The notes below the pieces were generated by a model that searched no databases, was not told where the DNA came from, and saw nothing but the letters and a program-made list of their open reading frames with translations. Both the position numbers and the translations under genes were made by a program. A stretch of 64,000 nucleotides of DNA. Origin: Streptomyces sp. NBC_01233 (GTDB lineage: Bacteria > Actinomycetota > Actinomycetes > Streptomycetales > Streptomycetaceae). Of the stretch, positions 50,671-60,149 are shown in pieces (position 1 is the first letter of the stretch; every line of letters begins with the position of its first letter). The DNA is taken from assembly GCF_035989305.1 (NCBI RefSeq), contig NZ_CP108514.1:5374501-5438500 (forward strand), in the 5' to 3' direction.

Positions 50671-50874
50671 CTAGGCCGGGGTGACGTTCTCCGCCTGCGG
50701 GCCCTTCGGACCCTGCGTGACGTCGAAGTTCACCATCTGGTTCTCCTCGAGGGAGCGGAAGCCAGAGGCGTTGATCGCGGAGTAGTGGACGAAGACATCC
50801 GGGCCGCCGCCGTCCTGGGCGATGAAGCCGAAGCCCTTTTCAGCGTTGAACCACTTCACGGTTCCGGTAGCCAT
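50671..50874 (-). CDS. Cold shock protein (CspA family)
   Basis: 67 residues from ATG 50874 with GGAGGG upstream. RNA-binding motifs RNP1 KGFGFIAQD and RNP2 VFVHYSAI are present in [17 protein letters not shown]. It is a cytosolic RNA/ssDNA chaperone. The leader upstream contains a perfect hairpin (50942-50967), consistent with leader-mediated control of csp mRNAs. Confidence 0.96.
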   Translation of the reverse strand: MATGTVKWFNAEKGFGFIAQDGGGPDVFVHYSAINASGFRSLEENQMVNFDVTQGPKGPQAENVTPA

Positions 50875-50941
50875 GAGCCCTCCTATGGGCCAAAGGGTCG
50901 CCCTGCTCCAGAACCTGCTAAGAAGTCTGAAAACTACAAAA

Positions 50942-50967
50942 GCCTGCGGGTCACATTCTCCGCAGGC
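50942..50967 (-). promoter_or_regulatory. Hairpin in the cold-shock gene leader
   Basis: GCCTGCGG (50942-50949) and CCGCAGGC (50960-50967) are perfect complements with a ten-base loop, about 70 bases upstream of the csp start. Cold-shock mRNAs often have structured leaders; function here is inferred. Confidence 0.5.
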
Positions 50968-51102
50968 CTCGTACTGCAAGGGAAACCAAACTGCAACTTG
51001 CGTCGAGCCTAGCACGCACCCTGCGGCGGAGACCAGAGGGAAAGATCACGTCACCCGGACGTTTGAGACCCGCCCGAAGGCTGACGCGGAGACGGGGACT
51101 AG

Positions 51103-51975
<873 letters not shown>

Positions 51976-52047
51976 CCGGGTTTACCGGGCGGTAGTCCAT
52001 TGGGCCGGACGGGCGAATGCGAAGTTTCCCGGGAATTCACGCCTTTT

Positions 52048-52076
52048 TGCATTTCTGATCGCGGAAGGGAAATGCA
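52048..52076. promoter_or_regulatory. Inverted repeat upstream of the kinase gene
   Basis: TGCATTTC (52048-52055) and GAAATGCA (52069-52076) are perfect complements with a 13-base spacer, 100 bp before the kinase start, in an AT-richer stretch. Operator or leader hairpin. Confidence 0.45.
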
Positions 52077-52174
52077 GAAGGGTGACGGGGCCCTTCCCCG
52101 CGCCCGCACGGCCTAGGCTGCTGCTCGAACGGGTGGCACAAGGTGCCCGGGATCACGGGGAATTGGGGGACGCG

Positions 52175-54010
52175 ATGCAGCCGCTCGAAGCCGGTGAGCC
52201 GCGGACCATCGGCGCCTACCGGCTGCTCGGCCGGCTCGGCGCGGGTGGCATGGGCCGGGTCTACCTGGGTCGCAGTGCGGGCGGCCGGACCGTCGCCGTC
52301 AAGATCGTGCACCCGCATTTCGCCGCCGACGAGGAGTTCCGGGCCCGGTTCCGCCGCGAGGTGGAGGCGGCCCGGCGGGTGGGCGGCGAGTGGACCGCTC
52401 CGGTGCTGGACGCGGATCCGGAGGCTCCGGTGCCGTGGGTGGCCACCGGGTACGTGGCAGGGCCCTCCCTGGACCGCGCGCTGGCCGCGCACGGGCCCCT
52501 CCCGGAGAACTCCGTACGGGCCATCGGCGCGGGTCTGGCCCGTGCCCTGGTCGCCGTGCACGGGCTGGGCCTCGTCCACCGGGACGTGAAGCCGTCGAAC
52601 GTGATGCTCACCCTCGACGGGCCGCGGCTGATCGACTTCGGGATCGCGCGGGCCACCGACGGCACCGCCTCGCTCACCTCCACCGGGGTGTCCGTCGGCT
52701 CGCCCGGCTACATGTCGCCCGAGCAGATCCTCGGCAAGGGCATCACCGGGGCGGCCGACGTGTTCTCGCTCGGCGCGGTCCTGGCCTTCGCGGCGACCGG
52801 GCAGCCGCCCTTCACCGGGGACAACTCGGCCACCCTCCTCTACAAGGTGGTGCACGAGCCGCCCGAGCTCGGTGCGGTGCCGGCCGGCGAGCTGCGCGAG
52901 CTGATCGCGGCCTGCCTGGCCAAGGCGGCCGCCGACCGGCCGTCCCCGGAGGCGGTCGCGGCGGCCCTCGGCGGGGCGCTGGGCGCCCCCGGCTGGCTTC
53001 CCGCTCCCCTGGTGGAGCAGGCCAGCCGGGCCGCGGTGGCGCTGCTGGACCTCGACGCCGATCCTGCCGGGGGCGGGTCCGCGGTTCCGGGCGGCGTCGG
53101 CTTCGGTGCTCCCGACCCGTCGTACGGGGGCCGGGGCGCCGGCGCGGGCGCCCCGTCGGGGCCGGTGCCGTTCACCGCCGCCTCCTACGGAGGGGCCGCC
53201 GGCGTCGGCTTCGGCCCGCCCGGGGCGTCCTCCGCGGGCCCGGGGCCGGCCGGCCCGTACGGCTCCGCCGGTTCGGGCGCCGGGGTGTTCGGGGCCCCGA
53301 CCGAGAGCGCGGGCTCGAGCGGGGGCCCGTACGGGTCCCCGGCCCCGACCGCCGGCGGTGTGCTGCCCGGGCAGCGGACCGCCTCGGAGACGCCGGGGAA
53401 GCAGGTCACCGTCAGCGCGGCCGGCCGCCGCTTCAGCTGCACGCTCGTCCTCGCCGCGGCGGCCGCGCTCGCGGTGCTGACCGGCGGCCTGTACGGGATG
53501 GGGCTGCTGCCCGGACAGGGCGAGAAGGAGAAGGACCTCGCCGACGGCGGGCCCCGCGCCTCCTCCTCGGCGCCCGCGCCGGGGGACCCGGCGCCCAGCT
53601 CCTCCCCGGCCGCTCCGAGCGGGAGCGCGTCGCCGCCCAAGGGGACCCGGGGCGACGTCCCCAAGGAACTCATCGGGACGTGGAAGGGCACGGTCACCAC
53701 CGCCCGGCTCGGCGTCTCCACCGAGTTCGAGATCACCATCAAGGGCGGAAGGACCGGCGAGGTCGTCGCCCGGGACAAGTCGGTCCTCGCGGTCCTCGGC
53801 ACCGACTGCAGCGGAGACTGGAAGCTCTCCTCCGCCACGGACCGTTCGCTCGTCCTGGACACCTCGGGCGGCACCAACCCGGCTCCCGGGGTGTGCTCCA
53901 ACGGCTCCGCCGACGAACGCTTCACCCTCAACGCCAACGGGACCCTCCACTACAAGTCGGGCGACAGCCCGGCCGGGAACCCCGAGGGCGACCTGACCCG
54001 AAGCCCGTGA
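52175..54010 (+). CDS. Membrane-anchored Ser/Thr protein kinase (PknB-like)
   Basis: 611 residues from ATG 52175 with GGGGGA upstream. The kinase domain covers about 14-275: glycine loop LGAGGMGRVY, VAVK with K43, VHRDVKPSN with D136, IDFGIAR with DFG 153-155 and GSPGYMSPEQIL. A Gly/Ala/Pro/Ser-rich juxtamembrane region (290-410) leads to a helix (LVLAAAAALAVLTGGLYGMG, about 424-443), a Ser/Pro linker and an extracellular domain of about 110 residues (LIGTWKGTVTTARLGVSTEF) that may sense a ligand. It lies between mqnA and mqnC. Confidence 0.93.
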   Translation: MQPLEAGEPRTIGAYRLLGRLGAGGMGRVYLGRSAGGRTVAVKIVHPHFAADEEFRARFRREVEAARRVGGEWTAPVLDADPEAPVPWVATGYVAGPSLDRALAAHGPLPENSVRAIGAGLARALVAVHGLGLVHRDVKPSNVMLTLDGPRLIDFGIARATDGTASLTSTGVSVGSPGYMSPEQILGKGITGAADVFSLGAVLAFAATGQPPFTGDNSATLLYKVVHEPPELGAVPAGELRELIAACLAKAAADRPSPEAVAAALGGALGAPGWLPAPLVEQASRAAVALLDLDADPAGGGSAVPGGVGFGAPDPSYGGRGAGAGAPSGPVPFTAASYGGAAGVGFGPPGASSAGPGPAGPYGSAGSGAGVFGAPTESAGSSGGPYGSPAPTAGGVLPGQRTASETPGKQVTVSAAGRRFSCTLVLAAAAALAVLTGGLYGMGLLPGQGEKEKDLADGGPRASSSAPAPGDPAPSSSPAAPSGSASPPKGTRGDVPKELIGTWKGTVTTARLGVSTEFEITIKGGRTGEVVARDKSVLAVLGTDCSGDWKLSSATDRSLVLDTSGGTNPAPGVCSNGSADERFTLNANGTLHYKSGDSPAGNPEGDLTRSP

Positions 54011-54088
54011 CGGGGCGCGGGAACCCCTGGCGTAGGCTGGATCGGTCCGGACCTTGACACAGACACACCGCCGAAAGGTGACTCACCG

Positions 54089-55288
54089 GTGACCGACCAG
54101 GCCGTTCTCCAGTCTGTCCTCGACCGCGCCGCCGCGGGGGGCCGGATCACCAAGGAAGAGGCGCTCGACCTCTACCGCCACGCGCCGCTGCACGCGCTCG
54201 GCCAGGCGGCCGACGCGGTGCGCCGCCGCCGCTACGCCGGTACCGAGCACATCGCGACGTACATCATCGAGCGCAACATCAACTACACGAACGTGTGCGT
54301 CACGGCGTGCAAGTTCTGTGCCTTCTACGCGGCCCCCAAGGACGCGAAGAAGGGCTGGTCCCGCGACCTCGACGACATCCTGCGCCGCTGCGCGGAGACC
54401 GTGGAGCTCGGCGGCACGCAGATCATGTTCCAGGGCGGGCACCACCCGGACTACGGCGTCGAGTACTACGAGCACCACTTCTCCGCCATCAAGAAGGACT
54501 TCCCGCAGCTGGTCATCCACTCCCTCGGCGCGTCCGAGGTCGAGCACATGGCCCGCATCTCGGGCGTCTCGGCGGAGGAGGCCATCCAGCGCATCCACGC
54601 GGCCGGCCTCGACTCCTTCGCGGGCGCCGGCGCCGAACTGCTGCCGGAGCGGCCGCGCAAGGCGATCGCCCCGCTCAAGGAGTCCGGCGAGCGCTGGCTG
54701 GAGATCATGGAGATCGCCCACAAGCTGGGCGTGGAGTCCACCTCCACCATGCTGATGGGCACCGGCGAGACCAATGCCGAGCGCATCGAGCACATCGCGA
54801 TGATCCGGGACACGCAGGACCGTACGGGCGGCTTCCGCGCCTTCATCCCGTACACCTACCAGCCCGAGAACAACCACCTCAAGGGCCGCACCCAGGCGAC
54901 GATCTTCGAGTACCTGCGCATGATCGCGATCGCGCGCCTCTTCCTCGACAACATCGCCCACATCCAGGGCTCCTGGCTGACCGTCGGCAAGGAGGCGGGC
55001 CAGCTCTCGCTGCACTACGGCGCCGACGACCTCGGCTCGATCATGCTGGAGGAGAACGTCGTCTCCTCGGCCGGTGCCAAGCACCGCTCCAACCGCCAGG
55101 AGATCATCGACCTGATCCGCAAGGCGGGCCGCACCCCGGCGCAGCGCGCGACGACCTACGAGCACCTGCTGGTGCACGACGACCCGGCGAACGACCCGGT
55201 CGACGACCGCGTCGTCTCGCACATCTCCTCCACCGCCATCGAAGGCGGCACGGCGCACCCCGAACTGAAGCTCATCTCCACGAACTGA
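54089..55288 (+). CDS. mqnC: Dehypoxanthine futalosine cyclase MqnC (radical SAM)
   Basis: 399 residues from GTG 54089 with AAAGGTGA upstream. [4Fe-4S] ligands C70, C74 and C77 in NVCVTACKFC. It cyclises dehypoxanthine futalosine to cyclic dehypoxanthine futalosine. The sequence IMFQGGHHPDYGVEYYE, TSTMLMGTGETNAERIEH and PYTYQPENNHL distinguish it from MqnE. The next gene starts 14 bp on. Confidence 0.95.
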   Translation: MTDQAVLQSVLDRAAAGGRITKEEALDLYRHAPLHALGQAADAVRRRRYAGTEHIATYIIERNINYTNVCVTACKFCAFYAAPKDAKKGWSRDLDDILRRCAETVELGGTQIMFQGGHHPDYGVEYYEHHFSAIKKDFPQLVIHSLGASEVEHMARISGVSAEEAIQRIHAAGLDSFAGAGAELLPERPRKAIAPLKESGERWLEIMEIAHKLGVESTSTMLMGTGETNAERIEHIAMIRDTQDRTGGFRAFIPYTYQPENNHLKGRTQATIFEYLRMIAIARLFLDNIAHIQGSWLTVGKEAGQLSLHYGADDLGSIMLEENVVSSAGAKHRSNRQEIIDLIRKAGRTPAQRATTYEHLLVHDDPANDPVDDRVVSHISSTAIEGGTAHPELKLISTN

Positions 55289-55301
55289 CGCGTTCGACAC
55301 G

Positions 55302-55946
55302 ATGCTGACGCTTCACACCGCCGAACTCCTCGTCCCCGGGCCGGGTTCCGCACCGCTGCCCGGCGGTGCGGTCCTCGTCGAGGGCGACCGGATCGCCCGC
55401 GTGGGGTCGTACGAGGATGTCGCCGCGGCCTTTCCGCACGCGCGCACCCGCCGCTGGCCCGGGGTGCTCACCCCGGGGCTGCAGGTGCGCGGGGCGGACG
55501 AGCTGCTGGAGCGGACGTACTACCCGGACGACCCGTACGAGGTTCCCGAGCTCGGCGCCGACCCGATCAGCGGCGAGGCCGGGCTGGACGCCCTGAAGAT
55601 GACCGAGGCGCGGTGGGGCCACAGCGCCCGGCGCGGCACGCAGAAGCTCCTCGCGCGCGGGGTGGTCGCGGTGTGCGGCCGCTTCACGATCGCGTCGGTG
55701 CGCACGGCGGTGACCCGCTCGGGGCTCTTGATCCTGCCGCCGGCCGCCTACGAGGGGCGGCCCGCCCTGGATCCCCTCGCCGGCCGGGACACGGCCGGGC
55801 AGGCCTTCCACGGGCTGCTGGAGCCGGGCGTCGTGGCCCGCTTCGCGGTCTTCGCGGTGGCGGACGAGGCCGAACTGCCGGTCCGGGGCGCGACCACCTG
55901 CGTGGCCACCGTCATCGGCGGGCGACTGCTGCACCGCCGTCGCTGA
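55302..55946 (+). CDS. Imidazolonepropionase-like (truncated amidohydrolase-type) protein
   Basis: 214 residues. The N-terminal beta-sandwich of amidohydrolases is clear (LLVPGPGSAPLPGGAVLVEG; RIARVGSYEDVAAAFP; GVLTPGL), but the metal-binding HxH that should follow GVLTPG is not present (QVRGADELLER), and the TIM barrel is much shortened. It may be a non-catalytic relative. It follows mqnC by 14 bp and is probably cotranscribed; whether it takes part in menaquinone synthesis (for example in aminofutalosine deamination) is open. Confidence 0.75.
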   Translation: MLTLHTAELLVPGPGSAPLPGGAVLVEGDRIARVGSYEDVAAAFPHARTRRWPGVLTPGLQVRGADELLERTYYPDDPYEVPELGADPISGEAGLDALKMTEARWGHSARRGTQKLLARGVVAVCGRFTIASVRTAVTRSGLLILPPAAYEGRPALDPLAGRDTAGQAFHGLLEPGVVARFAVFAVADEAELPVRGATTCVATVIGGRLLHRRR

Positions 55947-56277
55947 GGGAGCCGTCCCCGGCGCGCCGGGTGTCCTCGCGGGCGAGGGCCGCCAGCAGAC
56001 AGGCCTGCAGCCGGCTGATCCCGCCGAGCTTGGCCCGTATGTTCACGACGTGGAACTTGACCGTGCTGACGGACAGTTGGAGCTCCACGGCCAGCTCCCG
56101 GTTGGACGCCCCGGTGGCCAGGCACAGGAACACGGCCGACTCCTGCTCGGTCAGCTGTGCCTCGGCGGTCTGCGCGTCGGCGGGCAGGGCCTCGCCCGTC
56201 GTCTGCGGCCCGGCCGGTTCCCCGTACGACTCGTACGAGGGGAACCACGAGGGGACGCTGAAGCTGACGACGCGCAC
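55912..56277 (-). CDS. LuxR-type HTH protein
   Basis: 121 residues from GTG 56277, eight bases after GGGGGGAG (GTG 56286 is an alternative). The C-terminal LuxR HTH is LTEQESAVFLCLATGASNRE, LAVELQLSVSTVKFHVVNIR, AKLGGISRLQACLLA. There is no receiver domain, only a short tail-like N-terminus. It converges with and slightly overlaps the gene at 55302. Confidence 0.88.
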   Translation of the reverse strand: MRVVSFSVPSWFPSYESYGEPAGPQTTGEALPADAQTAEAQLTEQESAVFLCLATGASNRELAVELQLSVSTVKFHVVNIRAKLGGISRLQACLLAALAREDTRRAGDGSLSDGGAAVARR

Positions 56278-56322
56278 CGATTCCACTCCCCCCGAGCCGT
56301 CCTCCTGCGGACGGCTCTCCCC

Positions 56323-57219
56323 CTAAGGGACGCGTGGACCGGACAGGTAGGTTCCATTCGCGTCGTACGGCCATGCGTTGGCCTTGCAGCCGTTCAGGCC
56401 CTTGATCTGCTGCATCATCGCGGGCGCGGGCTTGCCGGCGCCCGGGCAGCTCTCGTGCTCGCGGCCTATCTCGTGCCCGACCTCGTGGTTCACGATCAGC
56501 GCCCGGTACTCCTCCACCGGCCCGTTGAACTGCGGCGAACCCTCCTGCCAGCGCTTGAGGTTGACCACGACGGTGTGGCCGGCGCGGCAGTTGGTCTCGC
56601 CGATGAGCTCGGGAGTGACCACGTCGCACAGCCGGTCGGTGGTCGTCGGCGTCGCGATCTTGACGGTGAAGTCCACCGGCTGGCCCGCTCCGACGAGTTG
56701 GAAGCCGTACGCCGGGTCCCGGGTCCAGCCGCGCGGATCCGAGAGGATCGACTCGACCGAGCGGGCGGCCGACTCCGGGTCGACCCCGCTGCCCTCCTCG
56801 ACCTCGATCCGCCAGCGCAGCGCGGGACCCTTGCCCTTCGCCGCGCCGGCGGTGGTGGAGCCGGTGAAGACGCCGGGCCGGGCGGGCGTCGCGGCGCCCG
56901 AAGGCGTGCCCGACGGCTTCTGGGAGGGCGCGGCGGAGGACGGGGACGGCGAGGGGGACTGCTGGCCGCCGTTGGGGACCGGGTTCCCCGCGCCGTCGGC
57001 GGACTCCCCGTCCTGCGGCTCGGGCTGGACCGCGGCACGCCCCCCGGCCGCCGTGGCGCTCTCGTCCTGGGGGACCAGCGCGTACGCGGTCGCCGAGACC
57101 GCGACGAGCGCGGCCGAACCGAGGAGGATGGTGCGCCGCAGCCGCTTGCGCCGCTCGGCCCGGCGCCTGGCGCGCGGGCCGTTGCGGCTGGAGCGACCGG
57201 TGGAATGGCCTGCCGGCAT
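56323..57219 (-). CDS. DUF3152 metzincin-like exported protein
   Basis: 298 residues from ATG 57219. A very basic N-terminus precedes one membrane helix (TILLGSAALVAVSATAYALV), a Ser/Pro/Gly linker (65-130) and a DUF3152 domain with zinc motif NHEVGHEIGREH (H245, E246, H249, H255), the HExxHxxGxxH pattern of metzincins. Cysteines C198, C211 and C258 may form disulfides. A membrane-anchored extracellular metalloprotease is inferred. Confidence 0.9.
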   Translation of the reverse strand: MPAGHSTGRSSRNGPRARRRAERRKRLRRTILLGSAALVAVSATAYALVPQDESATAAGGRAAVQPEPQDGESADGAGNPVPNGGQQSPSPSPSSAAPSQKPSGTPSGAATPARPGVFTGSTTAGAAKGKGPALRWRIEVEEGSGVDPESAARSVESILSDPRGWTRDPAYGFQLVGAGQPVDFTVKIATPTTTDRLCDVVTPELIGETNCRAGHTVVVNLKRWQEGSPQFNGPVEEYRALIVNHEVGHEIGREHESCPGAGKPAPAMMQQIKGLNGCKANAWPYDANGTYLSGPRVP

Positions 57220-57380
57220 CGTGAAGCCCTTTGCTCGTGGCGGCCGCCACGGATCCGGCCGCTGATCAGCACCATGATCCATTGGGTGACCGTCACCGGG
57301 CCGCACCGTCCCCCAGTCAACGTGCCCCGGCCCCCGGGCGGAACTGTCCTTCGGACCAGTTTGCCCCACCCGGCCGGGGC

Positions 57381-58355
57381 TCAGCCGTTGCCCGTGAGCT
57401 GGGCGGCCAGCCGGAGCCGGTCCTCCATCTGCTTCTTCGCCAGGTCGAGGGTCTCGGCGTTCTTCTCGATCACCCGCTTCTGGTACGCGGTCTGGACGGT
57501 GTGCCAGACGCCCACCAGGTTGGTGCGCTCCTTGCAGGCGACGTCCTGCTGTGCCGCGGCGATCGCCTGCGGCGAGCCCGGCGCCGACTGGAACCCGAGG
57601 TCCTCCTGCGGAGACACCGGGTCGTCGCTCTTGTAGCCCTTCTCGGCCATGCAGGCCGACCACTCGGCGGTGACCTTGCGGACCCTGCTGTCCTCGCCGG
57701 CCCTCAGGTAGGAGTCGGTCGCCATGTTCTGCGGGAGCATGATGTCCACCGCGTCCTTGGTCGGGGCGTAGAGCTTGAGGTAGCTCTCGCGGCGGCACCC
57801 GCCGGCCGGCACCTTCTGCCCGTCGACGGTGATCGCGCCCTGGCCGGTCTGCTCGGCCTCCTCCTGGCTCATCGGCACGGGCTTGGAGGGGTCGACTTCC
57901 TTCTCACCGTGCAGGAACAGCGACTCGTTGGGGCCGAGCTGCGCCGCGGGGGCGGGCCGCTCGCCGCCGCCGGAGGCGAGGTCGGGGTTGCTGTAGCCGT
58001 AGCGGGCCGCCTGCTCGGCATCCGAGACCCCGTAGAGCCGGGCCCGGTCGTTCAGGACCCTGTCGCCACCCTGGCCCGTGTAGCGGAACCCGTACCGCTT
58101 CATGCACTGTTCCACCAACGTGTTCTGAGCTCGCGTCAGCAGGGTGACCCGCTCGCCGCGCAGGATGTACGCATCGAGCGGAAGCGTGAGCTCGGCCGAG
58201 TTCAGGATCCGCGGAGCGTCACCTGCCTCGGGCTCGCGGCCGTCGCCGTCGGCGCCGGAACCCGTCGAGGAGCACCCGGTCAGGGTGAGCGCGGTCAGCA
58301 GCCCGGAGGCGGCCAGGAGGCGGGGGAGGGTGCGAGAGGGGTGTGAGGAGGTCAT
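57381..58355 (-). CDS. Lipoprotein, unknown function
   Basis: 324 residues. Signal peptide with lipobox LTGC (C28), then a Gly/Asp/Glu linker. The mature part has MKRYGFRYTGQGG, a Cys-containing QCMKRYG and SACMAEKGYKS pair and VACKERTNLVGVWHTVQTAY near the end. This Cys-Met-x2 pattern recurs in a widespread family of actinobacterial lipoproteins with no assigned role. Two other exported-protein genes flank it on the same strand. Confidence 0.82.
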   Translation of the reverse strand: MTSSHPSRTLPRLLAASGLLTALTLTGCSSTGSGADGDGREPEAGDAPRILNSAELTLPLDAYILRGERVTLLTRAQNTLVEQCMKRYGFRYTGQGGDRVLNDRARLYGVSDAEQAARYGYSNPDLASGGGERPAPAAQLGPNESLFLHGEKEVDPSKPVPMSQEEAEQTGQGAITVDGQKVPAGGCRRESYLKLYAPTKDAVDIMLPQNMATDSYLRAGEDSRVRKVTAEWSACMAEKGYKSDDPVSPQEDLGFQSAPGSPQAIAAAQQDVACKERTNLVGVWHTVQTAYQKRVIEKNAETLDLAKKQMEDRLRLAAQLTGNG

Positions 58356-58447
58356 CGGTGCTCCGGGAACAGCGGTAGGGGGCCGCGGTACGCCGCCCCA
58401 CCCGGCGTGGACGGGTGGGGCGGCGTACCGGTGGAACGCTCTGGTCG

Positions 58448-58846
58448 TCAGCAGTTGCGGGCGGCGGAGGAGATCCTCTTCTTGAAGGTCGCCGAGGCGT
58501 TGCCCCGGTGCCCCTCCGGAATGAAGCCCTTGTCACCCCACATGCCGGAGTTGGTCCAGACGAAGAAGCCGCAGCTGTTGTTGATGTACGACTGCGTGTT
58601 CTCGTTGACCATCTGGCCGGCGCAGCTCCGGGACCCCTTGAAGAAGTCGTCGCCGAAGTCCTCGTCCGTGGCCCTCAGGTCGAAGACGGAGTTCTGGTAG
58701 TTCGTCTGGCAGAAGAGGCCGAACTCCGTGTTGTCGAGGTATCCGTCCTTCCAGCCGTCGGCGTTGGCGGTGCCCATGCCGAGGCCGAGGGCGGAGAGGG
58801 TGAGGGCGGCGGTGGCGACGCCGCGCAGTGCGGTGCGAGTACGCAT
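58448..58846 (-). CDS. Small secreted crystallin/I36-inhibitor-like protein, copy 1
   Basis: 132 residues. The signal peptide (ALRGVATAALTLSALGLGMGTANA) is nearly identical in three tandem genes. Mature part: GYLDNTEFGLFCQTNYQNSV, FDLRATDEDFGDDFFKGSR, SCAGQMVNENTQSYINN. It resembles peptidase inhibitor family I36 or beta/gamma-crystallin-like secreted proteins. Cysteines probably form disulfides. It diverges most from the other copies (FFVWTNSGMWGDKG). A 66-bp upstream block (58943-59008) is shared with copy 3. Confidence 0.82.
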   Translation of the reverse strand: MRTRTALRGVATAALTLSALGLGMGTANADGWKDGYLDNTEFGLFCQTNYQNSVFDLRATDEDFGDDFFKGSRSCAGQMVNENTQSYINNSCGFFVWTNSGMWGDKGFIPEGHRGNASATFKKRISSAARNC

Positions 58847-58942
58847 GAGGTTGTTCTCCCGTTATCAAGACTTGTGGTCGGTGAGCTGAATGACGTTCTG
58901 TCGACTCGCGCGCACGCCCCATGGACCGTTCGGCCAAAGGCC

Positions 58943-59008
58943 GAAAAGTCCAGGTCGCGCGCCAGTCAATGTGAGGTGCTCGTCCCCCGCAACCGGTTTT
59001 GGATCAAG
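58943..59008 (-). promoter_or_regulatory. Conserved 66-bp upstream block of copy 1
   Basis: Matches 59996-60061 at 55 of 66 positions without gaps; the first 24 bases, reading plus strand, are identical. Each block ends 97 bp before its gene's ATG. A shared promoter or regulator site is likely. Confidence 0.7.
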
Positions 59009-59038
59009 GAGCGGCGTACCGGTGAGACGCCCTGGTCC

Positions 59039-59437
59039 TCAGCAGCCCGGGAGCGCGGAGGAGATCTGGTCCTTGAACGTGTCGGAGGCGTTGCCGCGGT
59101 AGCCGGCCGGGATCGTGCCCTGGCTGCCCTGCCACTCGATGTGGGTGTTCACGTACCAGACGCAGCCCGACCTGTTCAGATAGGAGCGGGTGTTGTCGTT
59201 GACGTTCTGGCCCGCGCAGCTCCTCGAGCCCTTGAACCAGTCGTCGGTGAAGTTCCTGTCGCGTGCTGCGAGGTCGAAGACGGAGTTCTCCTGGTTCTCG
59301 TAGCAGAACAGGCCGAACTCGGTTTCGGTGAGGTAGCCGTCCTTCTCGGCGGCGTTGGCGGTGCCCATGCCGAGGCCGAGCGCGGAGAGGGTGAGGGCGG
59401 TGGCGGCGACGCCGCGCAGTACGTTGTGAGTAAGCAT
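59039..59437 (-). CDS. Small secreted crystallin/I36-inhibitor-like protein, copy 2
   Basis: 132 residues with the common signal peptide and mature sequence DGYLTETEFGLFCYENQENS, VFDLAARDRNFTDDWFKGSR, SCAGQNVNDNTRSYLN. Close to copy 3. Only 57 bp separate its start from the copy 3 stop, and it lacks the 66-bp upstream block, so it is probably cotranscribed with copy 3. Extracellular; peptidase inhibition is inferred from resemblance only. Confidence 0.82.
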   Translation of the reverse strand: MLTHNVLRGVAATALTLSALGLGMGTANAAEKDGYLTETEFGLFCYENQENSVFDLAARDRNFTDDWFKGSRSCAGQNVNDNTRSYLNRSGCVWYVNTHIEWQGSQGTIPAGYRGNASDTFKDQISSALPGC

Positions 59438-59494
59438 GAGTCGGTTCCCCCGTTGTCAGGTCTGGCGATCCGTGGTCGTGGAGCGTCGCGTTCG

Positions 59495-59899
59495 TCAGCA
59501 GCCGGGGGTCGTGGAGGAGATCTGGTCCTTGTACGTGGCGCTGGCGTTGCCGCGGTAGCCGGACGGGACCGAGCCCTGGGCGCCGGTCATGCCGATGTTG
59601 GTGAACACGTACCAGACACAGCGATCGCCGTTCTTGTAAGAGCGGGTGTTGTCGTTGACGTTCTGGCCCGCGCAGCTCCTCGACCCCTTGAACCAGTCGT
59701 CGGTGAAGTTCTCGTCGGCGTACCAGAGGTCGAAGACGGAGTTCTCCTGGTTCTCGTAGCAGAACAGGCCGAACTCGGTGCTGGTGAGGTAGCCGTCCTT
59801 CTCCCGGTCGCCGGCGTTGGCCGTGCCCATGCCGAGGCCGAGGGCGGAGAGGGTGAGGGCGGTGGCGGCGACGCCGCGCAGCACGTTGCGAGTGCGCAT
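59495..59899 (-). CDS. Small secreted crystallin/I36-inhibitor-like protein, copy 3
   Basis: 134 residues from ATG 59899; an in-frame upstream extension to 59962 is less likely because the signal peptide would be buried. Signal peptide NVLRGVAATALTLSALGLGM; mature part GYLTSTEFGLFCYENQENSV, FDLWYADENFTDDWFKGSR, VWYVFTNIGMTGAQG. First gene transcribed in the tandem array. Its upstream block (59996-60061) matches that of copy 1. Confidence 0.82.
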   Translation of the reverse strand: MRTRNVLRGVAATALTLSALGLGMGTANAGDREKDGYLTSTEFGLFCYENQENSVFDLWYADENFTDDWFKGSRSCAGQNVNDNTRSYKNGDRCVWYVFTNIGMTGAQGSVPSGYRGNASATYKDQISSTTPGC

Positions 59900-59995
59900 G
59901 TGATTCCTTCTTTCGTTGTCAAGTCCGTTGGCCTGTGAGGTAGGTGACGTTTCGAAAGTCATTCGCAGACCACCGGGGCTGTTCGGTTAGAGTTC

Positions 59996-60061
59996 GAAAA
60001 GTCCAGGTCGCGCGCCAGTTAATGCGAAGCGTTCGCACTCCGCAACTTGGTTTGGATCAAG
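59996..60061 (-). promoter_or_regulatory. Conserved 66-bp upstream block of copy 3
   Basis: The partner of 58943-59008. On the minus strand both contain CTTGATCCAAA at one end and TGGCGCGCGACCTGGACTTT at the other, with variable bases between, which suggests two conserved protein contacts. Confidence 0.7.
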
Positions 60062-60149
60062 CGATTGCGCGTGGGGGCCCTCACTCAGAGGGAGTTGACG
60101 TGTCGTCATGGCGGTGGGGCTGCGCGGCCCGGGTCGTCGGGGGAGCGGG

